Shown here: piece by piece, positions 33,123-43,497 of the stretch
Numbering within the stretch: position 1 is the first letter of the stretch
Layout of the letters: every line of letters starts with the position of its first letter
NCBI RefSeq assembly: GCF_020881035.1
Contig: NZ_JAJITC010000003.1
Span: 310,001-374,000 of the forward strand
Reading direction: 5' to 3'
DNA from: Paraburkholderia translucens
Lineage (GTDB): Bacteria; Pseudomonadota; Gammaproteobacteria; Burkholderiales; Burkholderiaceae
Length of the DNA stretch: 64,000 nt
Notes under the pieces: model-generated
What the model saw: the letters and a program-made list of their open reading frames with translations, nothing else
Told to the model about the DNA's origin: nothing
Databases searched by the model: none
Made by a program: the position numbers and the translations under genes

Positions 33123-34124
33123 TTATTCAAAAATATCGAGGGGCTCGCGCAGATGCTGTCTTGCTTCGTCAAAGATAGTCAGGTCGCGGGCCGCTAGCCG
33201 CTTGCTGTCCGACAGAACGCGACGCCAGCCGCGCGCACCCGCTTCGCCGCGATACAGGCCGAGCGCATGGCGCGTGATCGCGCCGAGATAGGTCCCACGA
33301 GCCATTTCAGTCGCGCAATACTCAATCAGTTTCGCTTCGACCTGCTCGCGCGTAAGCGGGGCCTGAGCCGACCCATAGAAGCGCGAGTCGACCTCGGCGA
33401 GGACGTAGGGGTTGTGATAGGCCTCGCGCCCGAGCATTACGCCGTCGAGGTGCTGAAGATGCGTGTCGACTTCGTCGAGCGTCTTGATGCCGCCGTTGAT
33501 GATGATCTCCAGCTTCGGAAAGTCGCGCTTCAGCTGATACGCGTAGTCGTACTTGAGCGGCGGAATCTCGCGGTTTTCCTTCGGGCTCAAGCCCTTCAGG
33601 ATCGCGTTGCGCGCATGAACGATAAAGACCTCGCAGCCGGCCTCCGCAACGGTGCCGACGAAATCCCGCACGAAGCCGTATTCCTCGACCGTATCGACGC
33701 CGATCCGGTGCTTGACCGTAACCGGCACCGAGACGACATCGCGCATCGCCTTCACGCAATCGGCGACGAGTTGCGGCTCGTTCATCAGGCACGCGCCGAA
33801 TGCGCCGCGTTGCACGCGCTCGGACGGGCAGCCGCAATTCAGGTTGATTTCGTCGTAGCCCCATTGCTCCCCGAGCTTCGCCGAACGCGCGAGATCGTCG
33901 GGCTCGCTGCCGCCAAGTTGCAGCGCAACCGGCGCTTCGTCGGGCGTAAACGAGAGATGACGCGGAACATCGCCGTGCAGCAGCGCGCCGGTCGTCACCA
34001 TTTCCGTATAAAGCCACGTACGGCGCGAAATCATTCGATGCAGCGAGCGGCAATGACGATCTGTCCAATCCATCATCGGCGCGACGGACACGCGGCGGGG
34101 ACTGGGAGTGTGAGGTAACGACAT
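33123..34124 (-). CDS. dusA: tRNA-dihydrouridine(20/20a) synthase DusA
   Basis: FMN-dependent enzyme reducing uridine 20/20a in the tRNA D-loop, 333 residues, normal length. It has VAPMMDWTDRHCRSLHRMIS, the NLNCGCPSERVQRGAFGACL motif with the catalytic Cys, and KHRIGVD, INGGIKT and LGREAYHNPY for FMN binding. It lies next to tRNA-His on the same strand. dusA is itself a known insertion target for prophages and integrative elements, but the start and frame here are intact. Confidence 0.95.
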   Translation of the reverse strand: MSLPHTPSPRRVSVAPMMDWTDRHCRSLHRMISRRTWLYTEMVTTGALLHGDVPRHLSFTPDEAPVALQLGGSEPDDLARSAKLGEQWGYDEINLNCGCPSERVQRGAFGACLMNEPQLVADCVKAMRDVVSVPVTVKHRIGVDTVEEYGFVRDFVGTVAEAGCEVFIVHARNAILKGLSPKENREIPPLKYDYAYQLKRDFPKLEIIINGGIKTLDEVDTHLQHLDGVMLGREAYHNPYVLAEVDSRFYGSAQAPLTREQVEAKLIEYCATEMARGTYLGAITRHALGLYRGEAGARGWRRVLSDSKRLAARDLTIFDEARQHLREPLDIFE

Positions 34125-34238
34125 GGGACGGCCAGACGGCTTGAATCAAAGGAGCAATTTTACCGCAAGGTCAGAAACCGCCGAGCGCGTGAAAGTCACG
34201 TCGTTTTGTGATGGATGCAGATACAGGTTCGTCGATCT

Positions 34239-34613
34239 TCAATGCCCGTGTCCGCCCATCCCGCCCCCGGTCCACGCACTCCCGCCGCCGTGCATGCCAC
34301 CCCCGCCGCCGTGCCATCCACCATTGCCGCCGTGCCAGCCACTACCATGCCATCCGCCGCCATGCCATCCGCCGCCATGCCATCCACCACGTCCGTGCCA
34401 GTTCCCATGTCCGTAATAGCAGCAAGGACCGCCAAAACCGCCGTAGATACCAACCGAGCCATACACCGGTCCGTAGTAAGGTGGTCCATACGCATAAGGA
34501 TAGTAGGGCTGCGCATACGGATAGCCGTATTCCGCGGGGGGCGCGGCGACGCATCCGGTAAAGCTAGCGGCCGCGGCCGCTAGCAACGTCATCGACGCAA
34601 TGAGCCTGCTCAC
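34239..34613 (-). CDS. Gly/His/Trp-rich small lipoprotein
   Basis: A 124-residue predicted lipoprotein, starting at GTG with AGGAG 6 bases upstream. The signal TLLAAAAASFTGC gives lipid-modified Cys21. The mature part has a Tyr/Pro-rich segment (YGYPYAQPYYPYAYGPPYYG), then a run of GGWHGGGWH-type repeats and a GHGH end. The His-rich repeat may bind metal or only be a flexible surface tail. Function unknown. Confidence 0.7.
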   Translation of the reverse strand: MSRLIASMTLLAAAAASFTGCVAAPPAEYGYPYAQPYYPYAYGPPYYGPVYGSVGIYGGFGGPCCYYGHGNWHGRGGWHGGGWHGGGWHGSGWHGGNGGWHGGGGGMHGGGSAWTGGGMGGHGH

Positions 34614-35004
34614 GGTTCTCTCCTGCACATACTCATCAGAAACACCGCACGCAATGGAGTTCAGCGGTATTTGTGTCCAGGCGTTACCGCCTGGGCGGGG
34701 CGCCGCGCGCTGGGGGGGCGCAACCACAGGAGCCCTTGCCGCGACGCTCAATCCTTCCACCAATCTTCCCGCACGCTACCGATCAGTGCTGGAGTAACAC
34801 TTCGTTAACGATCTGAAACGCTCCTGAAGGGCACGGCTGCTATGTTCCTCGGACGATTCGTCGTCGAGTCCGCAGCGATGCGCGTGCCTGCGCGGCAATC
34901 CACGCTCCAGTTCGACGCAAACAACCCGTTCGCCTGCGAAGCCGCCGGCGGCCGACCGTCGCGCCAGCCTTTCTCCCGCCATCACCAGCGATCCACCGCC
35001 GTCA
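34614..35004. other. Divergent intergenic region
   Basis: Contains the upstream regions of the lipoprotein gene (minus) and the TPR-sulfotransferase gene (plus). A Cys- and Arg-rich open frame crosses it but lacks coding texture. No clear operator or hairpin is seen. Confidence 0.35.
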
Positions 35005-36540
35005 ATGACGCCCGATTCCCTCCCGGACACCGCCGCGCCATGGCTCGCCGAAGGCGACGCCTGCATCGCGCGCGGCGACCTCGAAGCCGCACTGCGAGGT
35101 TTCGAATCCGCGTGCGCGCTAGAGCCCGTCGAAGCGATCCCTCACGAGCGCCGCGCCGCGACGCTTGCCGCGCTGCGCCGCTATGCCGAGGCGGAGGCCG
35201 GTTACCGCGAGGCGATTTCGCTCGATCCGCACAACGCCGATCTGCATCACGGACTCGGCTGGGCGCTCGAGCAGTTGGATCGGCTCGACGCAGCCGTCGA
35301 CGCCTATCGCGAAGCGGTGCGTTTGAATCCGCGCGCCGCCCGTTCGAGCAACAACGCGGGCAACTGTCTGCAGGCGCTCGGCCGTTTCGACGAAGCGCAC
35401 GAGGCATACCTGCGCGCGATCCACGTCGAGCCGCGCGTGCCGCTCTACTACCGCAACTTCGTGCAGACCGGGCGCCTCGCCGCCGACGATCCCGTCTTCG
35501 CGCAATTGGCGCAGCTTGCAGGGGACGCCGCGTCGTTCGACCGCGCCGACCAGGCCGAGTTGCACTTCGCGTATGGCACGGCGCTGTCCGGCGTGGGCCG
35601 CGACGATGCCTCGTTCCATCATCTGCTCAAAGGCAACGCGCTCTATCGCGAGGGCGTGCGCTACAACGAGGCGGAATCGCTCGGACTGTTCGGGCGCTTG
35701 CCCGAACTGTTCGGCGCGCACGCGCTGGCGGCGGCACGCGGTATCGGCGATCCTCCGGTGGCGCCGATTTTCATCGTCGGTATGCCGCGTTCCGGCTCGA
35801 CCTTGATCGAGCAGATTCTCGCGAGCCATCCGCGCGTGTTCGGCGCGGGCGAACGCACCGAATTCGGCGAGGCGCTGGTCCAATGCATTCGCCGTGATGC
35901 GGGCGATCCGTTGCGGATCGATGTCGAGGCGTTGGAGAAGGCGGGCGCGGCGCAATGGAGCGCGCTCGGCGCGGACTATCTGCGACGCATGCAGGGCCCG
36001 CTCGCGCAATCCGGCGGTCAGGCTGCCCGCTTTACCGACAAGTATCCGTTCAACTTCATCAACGTCGGCTTCATTCATCTCGCGCTGCCGAACGCGCGCA
36101 TCATCCACAGCCGTCGTTCGCCATTGCAGACCTGTCTGTCGATTTTCTCGCGCATTTTTCACGACGTTCCGTTCGGCTACGATCTCGGCGAACTGGGCCG
36201 TTATTACCGCGCATACGATGCGTTGATGGCGCACTGGCGGCGCGTGCTGCCCGCGGATGTCATGCTCGAGATCGACTACGAAGAACTGGTCGACGCTTTC
36301 GAAGCGACCGTGCGTCGCCTGCTCGCGCATTGCGGGCTCGAGTGGGACGAACGCTGCCTCGCGTTTCACGAGACGACGCGGCGTGTGAGCACCGCGAGTT
36401 CGGCGCAGGTGCGCCAGCCGCTGTATCGAACCTCGATGCGGCGCTGGCAGCCGCGTCGCGAATTGCTCGAACCGCTATGGGAAGGTCTTGGAGCGGAACT
36501 GGCGGCGGCCGACGCTCAACGGGCGAGAGCCGACGCGTGA
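35005..36540 (+). CDS. TPR-repeat sulfotransferase family protein
   Basis: A 511-residue fusion. The N-terminal ~150 residues are TPR repeats (for example YAEAEAGYREAISLDPHNAD and LDAAVDAYREAVRLNPRAAR). The C-terminal half is a P-loop sulfotransferase domain: PIFIVGMPRSGSTLIEQILA holds the 5'-PSB loop for PAPS, and NARIIHSRRSPLQTCLSIFS the 3'-phosphate site. The acceptor is unknown; such proteins may sulfate tyrosine or surface glycans. The gene stands alone. Its last 25 bases overlap a convergent membrane protein gene. Confidence 0.88.
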   Translation: MTPDSLPDTAAPWLAEGDACIARGDLEAALRGFESACALEPVEAIPHERRAATLAALRRYAEAEAGYREAISLDPHNADLHHGLGWALEQLDRLDAAVDAYREAVRLNPRAARSSNNAGNCLQALGRFDEAHEAYLRAIHVEPRVPLYYRNFVQTGRLAADDPVFAQLAQLAGDAASFDRADQAELHFAYGTALSGVGRDDASFHHLLKGNALYREGVRYNEAESLGLFGRLPELFGAHALAAARGIGDPPVAPIFIVGMPRSGSTLIEQILASHPRVFGAGERTEFGEALVQCIRRDAGDPLRIDVEALEKAGAAQWSALGADYLRRMQGPLAQSGGQAARFTDKYPFNFINVGFIHLALPNARIIHSRRSPLQTCLSIFSRIFHDVPFGYDLGELGRYYRAYDALMAHWRRVLPADVMLEIDYEELVDAFEATVRRLLAHCGLEWDERCLAFHETTRRVSTASSAQVRQPLYRTSMRRWQPRRELLEPLWEGLGAELAAADAQRARADA

Positions 36541-36761
36541 TGCAGCCAGGGATATACGCCAACAATGAACATCGCGTAGAGCGCGGCCATCGTCACGCCG
36601 GCGGCCGTGCCCCAGATGTCGCGCGAGGCCGCGCCCTGGCGAAAGTGCACAGGTAGTCCAACCACCACGTAACCGATCACGAAGAACAGGATGACCGCGC
36701 GCACCGGCGACAGATCGTGGCCGATGAATTCGACGAGTGCGGAAAGGGTGAATTGGGACAT
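36516..36761 (-). CDS. Small three-helix membrane protein
   Basis: An 81-residue protein, MSQFTLSALVEFIGHDLSPV, then RAVILFFVIGYVVVGLPVHF and MAALYAMFIVGVYPWLHH. It has two or three hydrophobic helices. No ribosome site stands out at the ATG; GTG at 36782 in the same frame is an alternative. It is convergent with, and overlaps, the sulfotransferase gene by 25 bases. No family recognised. Confidence 0.6.
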   Translation of the reverse strand: MSQFTLSALVEFIGHDLSPVRAVILFFVIGYVVVGLPVHFRQGAASRDIWGTAAGVTMAALYAMFIVGVYPWLHHASALAR

Positions 36762-37020
36762 GGACAGACATGCGATCACGAAGGCGGGGGATCGCACGGC
36801 GCTGGAACGCAGCGGAACACGATTCAACGAACGACGACTGAACCGCTTCACTATCGACGTTTCACAGCGCGACGACCTATGCGGATTAAAGGCCACGCAA
36901 AGGCGATGCGCAAGACAAAACCTCGATAAATTTGCATTGGCATGCGTTGCTTGCAGCTCGCCTGCGCTGCGACTTTCAGCCGGCTTGATAAGGCTTCACG
37001 CGGCTTTCACGATGCCGGTC

Positions 37021-37248
37021 TCAACGCTGCTCGCGCTTCGACTTGCGCAGCGGTTCGAGCAGCGGCTTCAAGCCGTTGTGATCAATCTCGTGCATCAACG
37101 CGAGGAGACGGCCGATCTCACCGGGCGGAAAGCCCTGGCTCGCGAACCAGTTCAGATAATGGCCGGGCAGATCGGCAAGCAAGCGGCCTTGATATTTCCC
37201 GTAGGGCATCACGCGCGTGACCAGCAATTCGAGGTGTTCGTGATTCAT
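37021..37248 (-). CDS. DUF3820 family protein
   Basis: A 75-residue cytosolic protein with MPYGKYQGRLLADLPGHYLN, then WFASQGFPPGEIGRLLALMH. The MPFGKYKG-like motif followed by LPEHYLxWF is the hallmark of DUF3820, sometimes labelled a quorum-sensing-regulated factor. The ATG at 37248 gives the family's usual N-terminus. It is divergent from the downstream aldo/keto reductase gene. Confidence 0.85.
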   Translation of the reverse strand: MNHEHLELLVTRVMPYGKYQGRLLADLPGHYLNWFASQGFPPGEIGRLLALMHEIDHNGLKPLLEPLRKSKREQR

Positions 37249-37385
37249 GGGAGCGAAGTCGTGAAGAAGCGCGCATGCGGATCGCAATGCGACGCAGGAG
37301 CCCCGCATTCTAGCGTCGCTGCAGGTATTGCGGCGGCGTGGTAACGTCAGCGCTTTCCGTTCACCTCTTCAACAGGACAAGCTAG

Positions 37386-38438
37386 ATGGAACACCGCAGA
37401 CTCGGCGACTCGGACGTGCAGGTCAGCCTGATTGGTCTCGGCACGATGACGTGGGGCGAGCAGAACACCGAGCAGGAAGCGCATGCCCAGATCGACTACG
37501 CGCTCGATCACGGCGTGAACCTGATTGACACCGCCGAAATGTATCCGGTGCCGCCGCGCGCCGAAACGCAAGGCTCGACGGAGCGCTACATCGGCACGTG
37601 GCTCGCTCAGCACAAGAGCGCGCGCGAGAAAATCGTGCTCGCCACCAAGATCGCGGGCCCGGCGCGTCAGCCGCACAATCCGCGTCACATTCGCGGCGAG
37701 GGCAACCAGTTCGATCGCAAGAACCTGACCGAGGCGCTCAACGACAGCCTCAAGCGTCTGCAAACGGACTACGTCGATCTATATCAATTGCACTGGCCGG
37801 ATCGCAGCACGATGACGTTCGGCCGTCCGTCGTATCCGTGGGTCGACGACCCGTACACGGTGCCGATCGAGGAAACGCTCACGGTGCTCGCCGAATTCGT
37901 GAAGGCTGGCAAGGTGCGCCATATCGGCGTGTCGAACGAGACGCCGTGGGGCGTCGCGCAATTTCTCCGCGCGGCCGAAAAGCTCGGCCTGCCGCGCATC
38001 GTCAGCATCCAGAATCCGTACAGCCTGTTGAACCGCACGTACGAAGCGGGGCTCTCCGAGTACGCGCATCGTGACAACATCGGTTTGCTCGCGTATTCGC
38101 CGCTCGCGTTCGGCTGGCTGTCGGGCAAGTACGAAGGCGGCGCGCGTCCGGCCGGCGCGCGCATCACGCTGTTCGAGCGCTTCCAGCGCTACAGCAAGCC
38201 GCAAGCAGTGCAAGCGACTACGCGTTACGTCGAACTCGCAAAGCAGCACGGCTTGTCGCCCGCGCAATTCGCGCTCGCGTTCGTCAATAGCCGGCCGTTC
38301 GTGACCAGCAACCTGATTGGCGCGACTTCGCTCGAGCAGTTGAAGGAGAACATCGACAGCGCGAGCGTGAAACTGTCGCCGGAAGTGCTCGCGGAAATCG
38401 ACCAGCTGCACGAACTGCAGCCGAATCCGGCACCTTGA
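37386..38438 (+). CDS. tas: NADP(H)-dependent aldo/keto reductase, Tas-like
   Basis: A 350-residue aldo/keto reductase. The N-terminal LGDSDVQVSLIGLGTMTWGE, catalytic Asp/Tyr in LIDTAEMYPVPP, Lys in LATKIAGPA and His in YQLHWPDR are all present, as is the NADP site NLIGATSLEQLKENI near the end. The long insert around HNPRHIRGEGNQFDRKN matches E. coli Tas and its relatives. Substrate unknown. Confidence 0.92.
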   Translation: MEHRRLGDSDVQVSLIGLGTMTWGEQNTEQEAHAQIDYALDHGVNLIDTAEMYPVPPRAETQGSTERYIGTWLAQHKSAREKIVLATKIAGPARQPHNPRHIRGEGNQFDRKNLTEALNDSLKRLQTDYVDLYQLHWPDRSTMTFGRPSYPWVDDPYTVPIEETLTVLAEFVKAGKVRHIGVSNETPWGVAQFLRAAEKLGLPRIVSIQNPYSLLNRTYEAGLSEYAHRDNIGLLAYSPLAFGWLSGKYEGGARPAGARITLFERFQRYSKPQAVQATTRYVELAKQHGLSPAQFALAFVNSRPFVTSNLIGATSLEQLKENIDSASVKLSPEVLAEIDQLHELQPNPAP

Positions 38439-39173
38439 TGGTCAGGTAATCGCGTCGTGCTTGCTGTGGTTGCCCCGGTTGGTCGCCGGGGCGGCCGTGG
38501 CAAGCAGATCGGCGCTTCAGGCCGGCCGCCCGAATCCTGCGCGCTCGAAGGCATCCTGCTCGAGCCGGACCTGATCTGCAACCACAGCGGTTCGATCCAT
38601 CGCCATGCGCAGAAGTCCGGCGCGATCATGTTCACTGGGCTGCTGTCGGTTGCGCGACCGCTACGCCGAGGACGGCTTCGTCGCGATTCCATTGACCGAT
38701 CCGCAGATGGGCCAGCGAAGTATCGAGGCGCGGAGGATGGGCGGGCGCGAGTTGCCGTCCTCGGATGCGGGCGTTTCGCGACCATCTGGTCACGCGGATC
38801 GTCTGTGTCGAGCCGGCTGAGGCGCTCGCGCGGCAAACGGACCAAGGTCGCGGCAAGCGCGCGCCGCGGCCCCCGCAAACCGATGCATGAAATGCGACAC
38901 ATCCCACGCACCAAACGGCAAATGTTCTCCCGGAATCCGATTCACGACCTAAACTGTGGTGGACGGTAACGACGGCCTTTTGAAAACGACTCTGATGGTG
39001 CGCTCAACGATCAGGAAAGCGGCGGAACAATGACAGTCGAACCGCGGACATGCCGCGCAGCCCTCGATGCTGCAACGCACACCAGCGTCGGCATGCGGAC
39101 CCCAAAATAAACGCGGCGCGTCGTCCCGACGGCGTGTTGCCCACAACAATAGAGCGATAGGACCCACACATCC
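38439..39173. other. Intergenic region, possibly with decayed coding sequence
   Basis: Several short frames give protein-like snatches, such as RDRYAEDGFVAIPLTDPQMG near 38660-38720, but none continues in one frame with a start and stop. This may be a relic of an old gene. No hairpin or repeat stands out. Confidence 0.35.
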
Positions 39174-39596
39174 ATGGCGCAACAGAAAACCAATCCAAAG
39201 CTCGAGCAGGCGCTTACGCGCGGCGATCTCGCGATCCGTCAGGCGAACTCGGCGAGAGCGACCGCGTTGTTGCGCGCGCTCGCCAAGATGATCGTCGATG
39301 CATCGGCGACCATCGGCGTGGAAGCCTTTACGCTGATTCATGACGGCGACCGGATCTACGATCCCGCCGACGGCCTGTGGCCGCAGGCGCTGCTGATCTC
39401 GCTCGACGGACCGGTGGAGGACGCCGATCCTGACGAATTGCGCACGGTGCGGCTGATCGCGGACGATCCGGGTACCGTGTTCCGGGTCGAATGGCAGCGC
39501 GCCGATGGCAAGATCGGGCGCCACGAGGGCGGGCCGTTCGCGACGGTCGCGTTCATCTCCGACGTCGACATTCCGTGGAACGACGACGAGAACTGA
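39174..39596 (+). CDS. Conserved hypothetical acidic protein
   Basis: A 140-residue soluble protein starting MAQQKTNPKLEQALTRGDLA. The N-terminal third is helical and the rest mixed, with ADDPGTVFRVEWQRADGKIG and an acidic end (DVDIPWNDDEN). Codon use and a clean uninterrupted frame support a real gene. No domain or partner could be identified; the downstream ABC exporter genes are convergent. Confidence 0.65.
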   Translation: MAQQKTNPKLEQALTRGDLAIRQANSARATALLRALAKMIVDASATIGVEAFTLIHDGDRIYDPADGLWPQALLISLDGPVEDADPDELRTVRLIADDPGTVFRVEWQRADGKIGRHEGGPFATVAFISDVDIPWNDDEN

Positions 39597-39648
39597 CGCG
39601 GCGCGGTTCGGCGCGGGGGCATGCACGATGCGCCCGCGCGCTGGGGAC

Positions 39649-40476
39649 TTACTTCATCATGCGGCGCCGCAGCAGGATCGCCGAGACGATGAAGCCACCG
39701 ATGGCATAGGCGGCCAGCACGCTCACATGCAGCGCGGCGTGATCAATCGGCCGGCCGAGCATCGCCGGGCGCATCAGATCGACCGCATTGGCGAGCGGCA
39801 GCGCGGCGGTCACGGCCTGGGCGGCCGCGGGCAGTTGCGAGGTCGGAAAGAACACGCCGGAGAGCAGCAGCATCGGCGTGAGCACGAGCGTCTGATAGAA
39901 CATGAAGAAGTCGTACGACGGTGCGAGCGCCGTCACGATCATCGCGAGGCTCGCGAACGCGAGACCGGCGAGCACGACGATCGGCAGCGCGAGCAGCATC
40001 GACGGAAAATTCGCATAGCCGAGCGCGCCTGCCACCAGCATGATCGCGACGCCGGACAACACGGATTTACTCGCGGCCCACATCACCTCGCCGAGCACGA
40101 TATCGCCGAGCGTGAGCGGCGTATGCATGATCGCCTCCCACGTGCGCTGCACGTGCATGCGTGAAAAGCCCGAATACATCGACTCGAAGCTCGCCGACAT
40201 CATCACGCTCGAGGCCACCGTGCCCGCCGCCAGAAACGAGATATACGACACGCCGTCGACGTGCCCGACCATCAGCCCGAGCCCGAGGCCAAGACCGAAC
40301 AGATAGATCATCGGATCGGCGAGGTTGCCGAACATCGACGCGATCGCGAGCTTCTTCCAGACAAGATAGTTGCGGCGCCACACCGCGATCCAGTTCATGG
40401 CGTTGGCGGGGAAGGCACCGAACGGTTCCTGTGCCGATGGCGTGTGGTCGTGAGTTTCGTATGTGCGTGCGTCCAT
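39649..40476 (-). CDS. ABC-2 type permease, NodJ-like
   Basis: A 275-residue six-helix permease of the ABC-2/NodJ family. Features are [20 protein letters not shown], the [20 protein letters not shown] segment between helices 2 and 3, and [18 protein letters not shown] near helix 5. The ATG at 40476 is used; the frame is open further upstream but that part is the end of the partner gene region. It follows the ATPase gene after 19 bases. In rhizobia NodIJ exports Nod factors; here, without nod genes, it likely exports another lipid, glycan or drug. Confidence 0.88.
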   Translation of the reverse strand: MDARTYETHDHTPSAQEPFGAFPANAMNWIAVWRRNYLVWKKLAIASMFGNLADPMIYLFGLGLGLGLMVGHVDGVSYISFLAAGTVASSVMMSASFESMYSGFSRMHVQRTWEAIMHTPLTLGDIVLGEVMWAASKSVLSGVAIMLVAGALGYANFPSMLLALPIVVLAGLAFASLAMIVTALAPSYDFFMFYQTLVLTPMLLLSGVFFPTSQLPAAAQAVTAALPLANAVDLMRPAMLGRPIDHAALHVSVLAAYAIGGFIVSAILLRRRMMK

Positions 40477-40495
40477 GAAGTGCCTCGCTGCCTGG

Positions 40496-41410
<915 letters not shown>

Positions 41411-41836
41411 AGATCTAGCGAGACTCCGTAAGACGACACAAGGTAAGGGCAAGACCCACAACATACCTGCGCCACGCGCTTTGCGCACGTGCGGCCGCGA
41501 GCGTTGCGAAGCCGCTCATTCCAGAGTATCGGCCGTCGCTGCGAACGGGCGTACGGGAACGCGTTATGCATCAGGGGCCCGGTGCTGCCCGGTAGAGCCG
41601 GTTGCAGTCGGCGCGACCGGGCCGCCGCACGGCCCGTGGAGCGCCGACGCAACGTTCGGACACGACGTTTTGCGCCGCGGCATTCCTGCGCAAACGTTGT
41701 CGCCAGTCGCCCAACGGTTGTGCACGCTGGGTCAGCATGCACCGGCGATGGACTTAGCGTTTTCCATCCCTTGCAAGCCGGATTGCGGCGCACCATGATT
41801 GATTCAGATCGCGCCTTCGCGCGAAGGGGGAAAATG
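41411..41836. other. Divergent intergenic region
   Basis: Lies between the NodI-like gene (minus) and the universal stress protein gene (plus). It is GC-rich with many short imperfect palindromes. The open frame crossing it is a GC artefact. No specific site could be assigned. Confidence 0.35.
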
Positions 41837-42304
41837 ATGGCGAGCTACCAGAAAATCCTGTTGTGCTACGACGGCTCGCGCGAAGGCCGCAAAGCCCTGC
41901 GGTGCGGTGCCGATCTGGCTTTGGAGTTGAAGGCGGAAACGCATCTGCTGTCGGTCGTCGACATGCGTTCGAGCATCGCGCAAAGCGCGGGCCTGTTGAC
42001 CGACGTCGCCTGCGGCAGCTTCGAAAAAACGGCCCGTGAGATCTTGCAGGAAGGGGTGAACTGGCTGACCGAGCGCGGCGTGAATGCCCAAGGGCATTTC
42101 GCGTTCGGTCATCCGATCGACGAGATCGCCAATCTTGCCAACGAGTTGCAGGTGGACCTCGTGGTGGTCGGTCATCGCTGCCGGACCGGTTTGTCGCGTT
42201 GGTGGATGGGGGCGGGTAACACGCCGCTGCTCGACCGCGTCTCGTGCAGCATCCTGGTGGCATGCTCGTCCGGCCAGGAGCAGCAGCAGGCGGCTGCGGC
42301 GTGA
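41837..42304 (+). CDS. Universal stress protein (UspA family)
   Basis: A 155-residue UspA-fold protein. KILLCYDGSREGRKALRCGA gives the N-terminal strand and Asp12 region. The ATP-binding C-terminal motif is present as VVVGHRCRTGLSRWWMGAGN followed by TPLLDRVSCSILVA, a variant of G-2x-G-9x-G(S/T). AAGGGGG precedes two adjacent ATGs (41834 and 41837); the second has better spacing. It stands alone. Such proteins respond to starvation, low oxygen or metabolic stress. Confidence 0.9.
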   Translation: MASYQKILLCYDGSREGRKALRCGADLALELKAETHLLSVVDMRSSIAQSAGLLTDVACGSFEKTAREILQEGVNWLTERGVNAQGHFAFGHPIDEIANLANELQVDLVVVGHRCRTGLSRWWMGAGNTPLLDRVSCSILVACSSGQEQQQAAAA

Positions 42305-42337
42305 GCTTAGCCGCCCGGCATGCCCACCCCGCCAACA

Positions 42338-42943
42338 TCACTCGTTCAGATTGATCGCCGCGAGCTTCCACGTAATCAGACCTTCGCGATGGAAGATGGC
42401 CGAGTAATTCGCGTTGCCTTCGCCGCGCCGGAACGTGATGACAAATTCATTGAGACTGCGATAGCCGGCCGTGCTCTGACGCGCGGGGGGCGGCGCGCTC
42501 GCCTGATTGGCGCCCGCGGCCGGCGCTTCGCCGCCTGCGGCTGGCGGCGGCGCGGCCGGTTGCTCGCCCGGCGTGCCGCGAGGCGGCATGCCGTTCAGGA
42601 GCGCCGCGACACCGTCGGGTGTCGCATAGGCATCGACGAGCGGGCCGATCAGCGTCACCCCGATCACCGCTCCGATCGTGGCCATCTTGTTGCCGGCGTC
42701 CGCCTCGAGCCGGCGTGTCAGCATATCGGCCACCTGCTGTTTGAGGCTGGCGCGTAGCGCGGGAAAGTCCACGTACTGATTGACCGTTTGCACGTCGCGC
42801 GCATCTGCTGCGCGTTTGAGATTGTTCACCGCGATGTACGGCGACGCATAAACAAACCCCAGCGCGGCAATCACGATCACCACGATCAGCGTGATCAGCA
42901 GCGGCCGGGTGGCGCTGCCTTGTGAGCGTTTCGGAACTGTCAT
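42338..42943 (-). CDS. DUF2939 domain protein, membrane-anchored
   Basis: About 201 residues from the chosen ATG, which follows GGAG. One N-terminal membrane helix (PLLITLIVVIVIAALGFVYA) is followed by a periplasmic domain with SPYIAVNNLKRAADARDVQT, then VNQYVDFPALRASLKQQV, the DUF2939 hallmark. A Pro/Ala linker leads to a small C-terminal beta domain (YRSLNEFVITFRRGEGNAN). Function unknown. Confidence 0.85.
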   Translation of the reverse strand: MTVPKRSQGSATRPLLITLIVVIVIAALGFVYASPYIAVNNLKRAADARDVQTVNQYVDFPALRASLKQQVADMLTRRLEADAGNKMATIGAVIGVTLIGPLVDAYATPDGVAALLNGMPPRGTPGEQPAAPPPAAGGEAPAAGANQASAPPPARQSTAGYRSLNEFVITFRRGEGNANYSAIFHREGLITWKLAAINLNE

Positions 42944-43062
42944 CGAATGGGACTCCACGTCAGTGATGATCTAACGTCGACCACGGCGAGGTCGAAACGA
43001 TCCCATAACACGCGAACATCTGAACATCCGAAATGCGCCTTGGATGCGTGCTCAGAATTCGC

Positions 43063-43407
43063 TCACGCTTCGAACGCCGCGCCGTGGACGTTGGCTTCTT
43101 CGGCTATGCAACGGTCGATCATACGGCATACGGCGTCGACCGTGCCGACCATGATCAAGCGCGATGGTCCATGATAGACCCGCACCGGCGCTCGACGCGC
43201 AGGCTCCGCCATGTTCAGCGCCGCATTCAGGGATACGCGTGCGAATGCCGGCAACGACGACGGCAGTCCTGACGCTTCGGCAGGCGCGTCGAACAGCGAC
43301 GGCGTGCGCGCCGCGGACGCCTCGACCAACCCGCAAGGCGTGAGCTTGCGCAGATGGCGCAGACGACCGAACTGGCGAAAAGGCAGCAGGCGGGCAAGGC
43401 GTTCCAT
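43063..43407 (-). CDS. Hypothetical protein downstream of lexA
   Basis: A 114-residue protein with a GGAGAG ribosome site. The N-terminus MERLARLLPFRQFGRLRHLR is basic. The C-terminal part (VYHGPSRLIMVGTVDAVCRM, IDRCIAEEANVHG) looks like a small folded domain. It lies 90 bases after lexA on the same strand, so it may be SOS-induced by read-through. No family recognised. Confidence 0.6.
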   Translation of the reverse strand: MERLARLLPFRQFGRLRHLRKLTPCGLVEASAARTPSLFDAPAEASGLPSSLPAFARVSLNAALNMAEPARRAPVRVYHGPSRLIMVGTVDAVCRMIDRCIAEEANVHGAAFEA

Positions 43408-43497
43408 GAGTCTCTCCAGGCGATACGGCGTTGATGCGGGCGTAAATGCGGCTTGGGTTGAACAAACTGGCGCGAACGTTCCGGCGACAGCTAAAGA

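Noticed and set aside
41489..41836. N-terminal extension of the universal stress protein
   Set aside because: The extension is Arg-rich without structure, and a good ribosome site sits just before the ATG at 41837.
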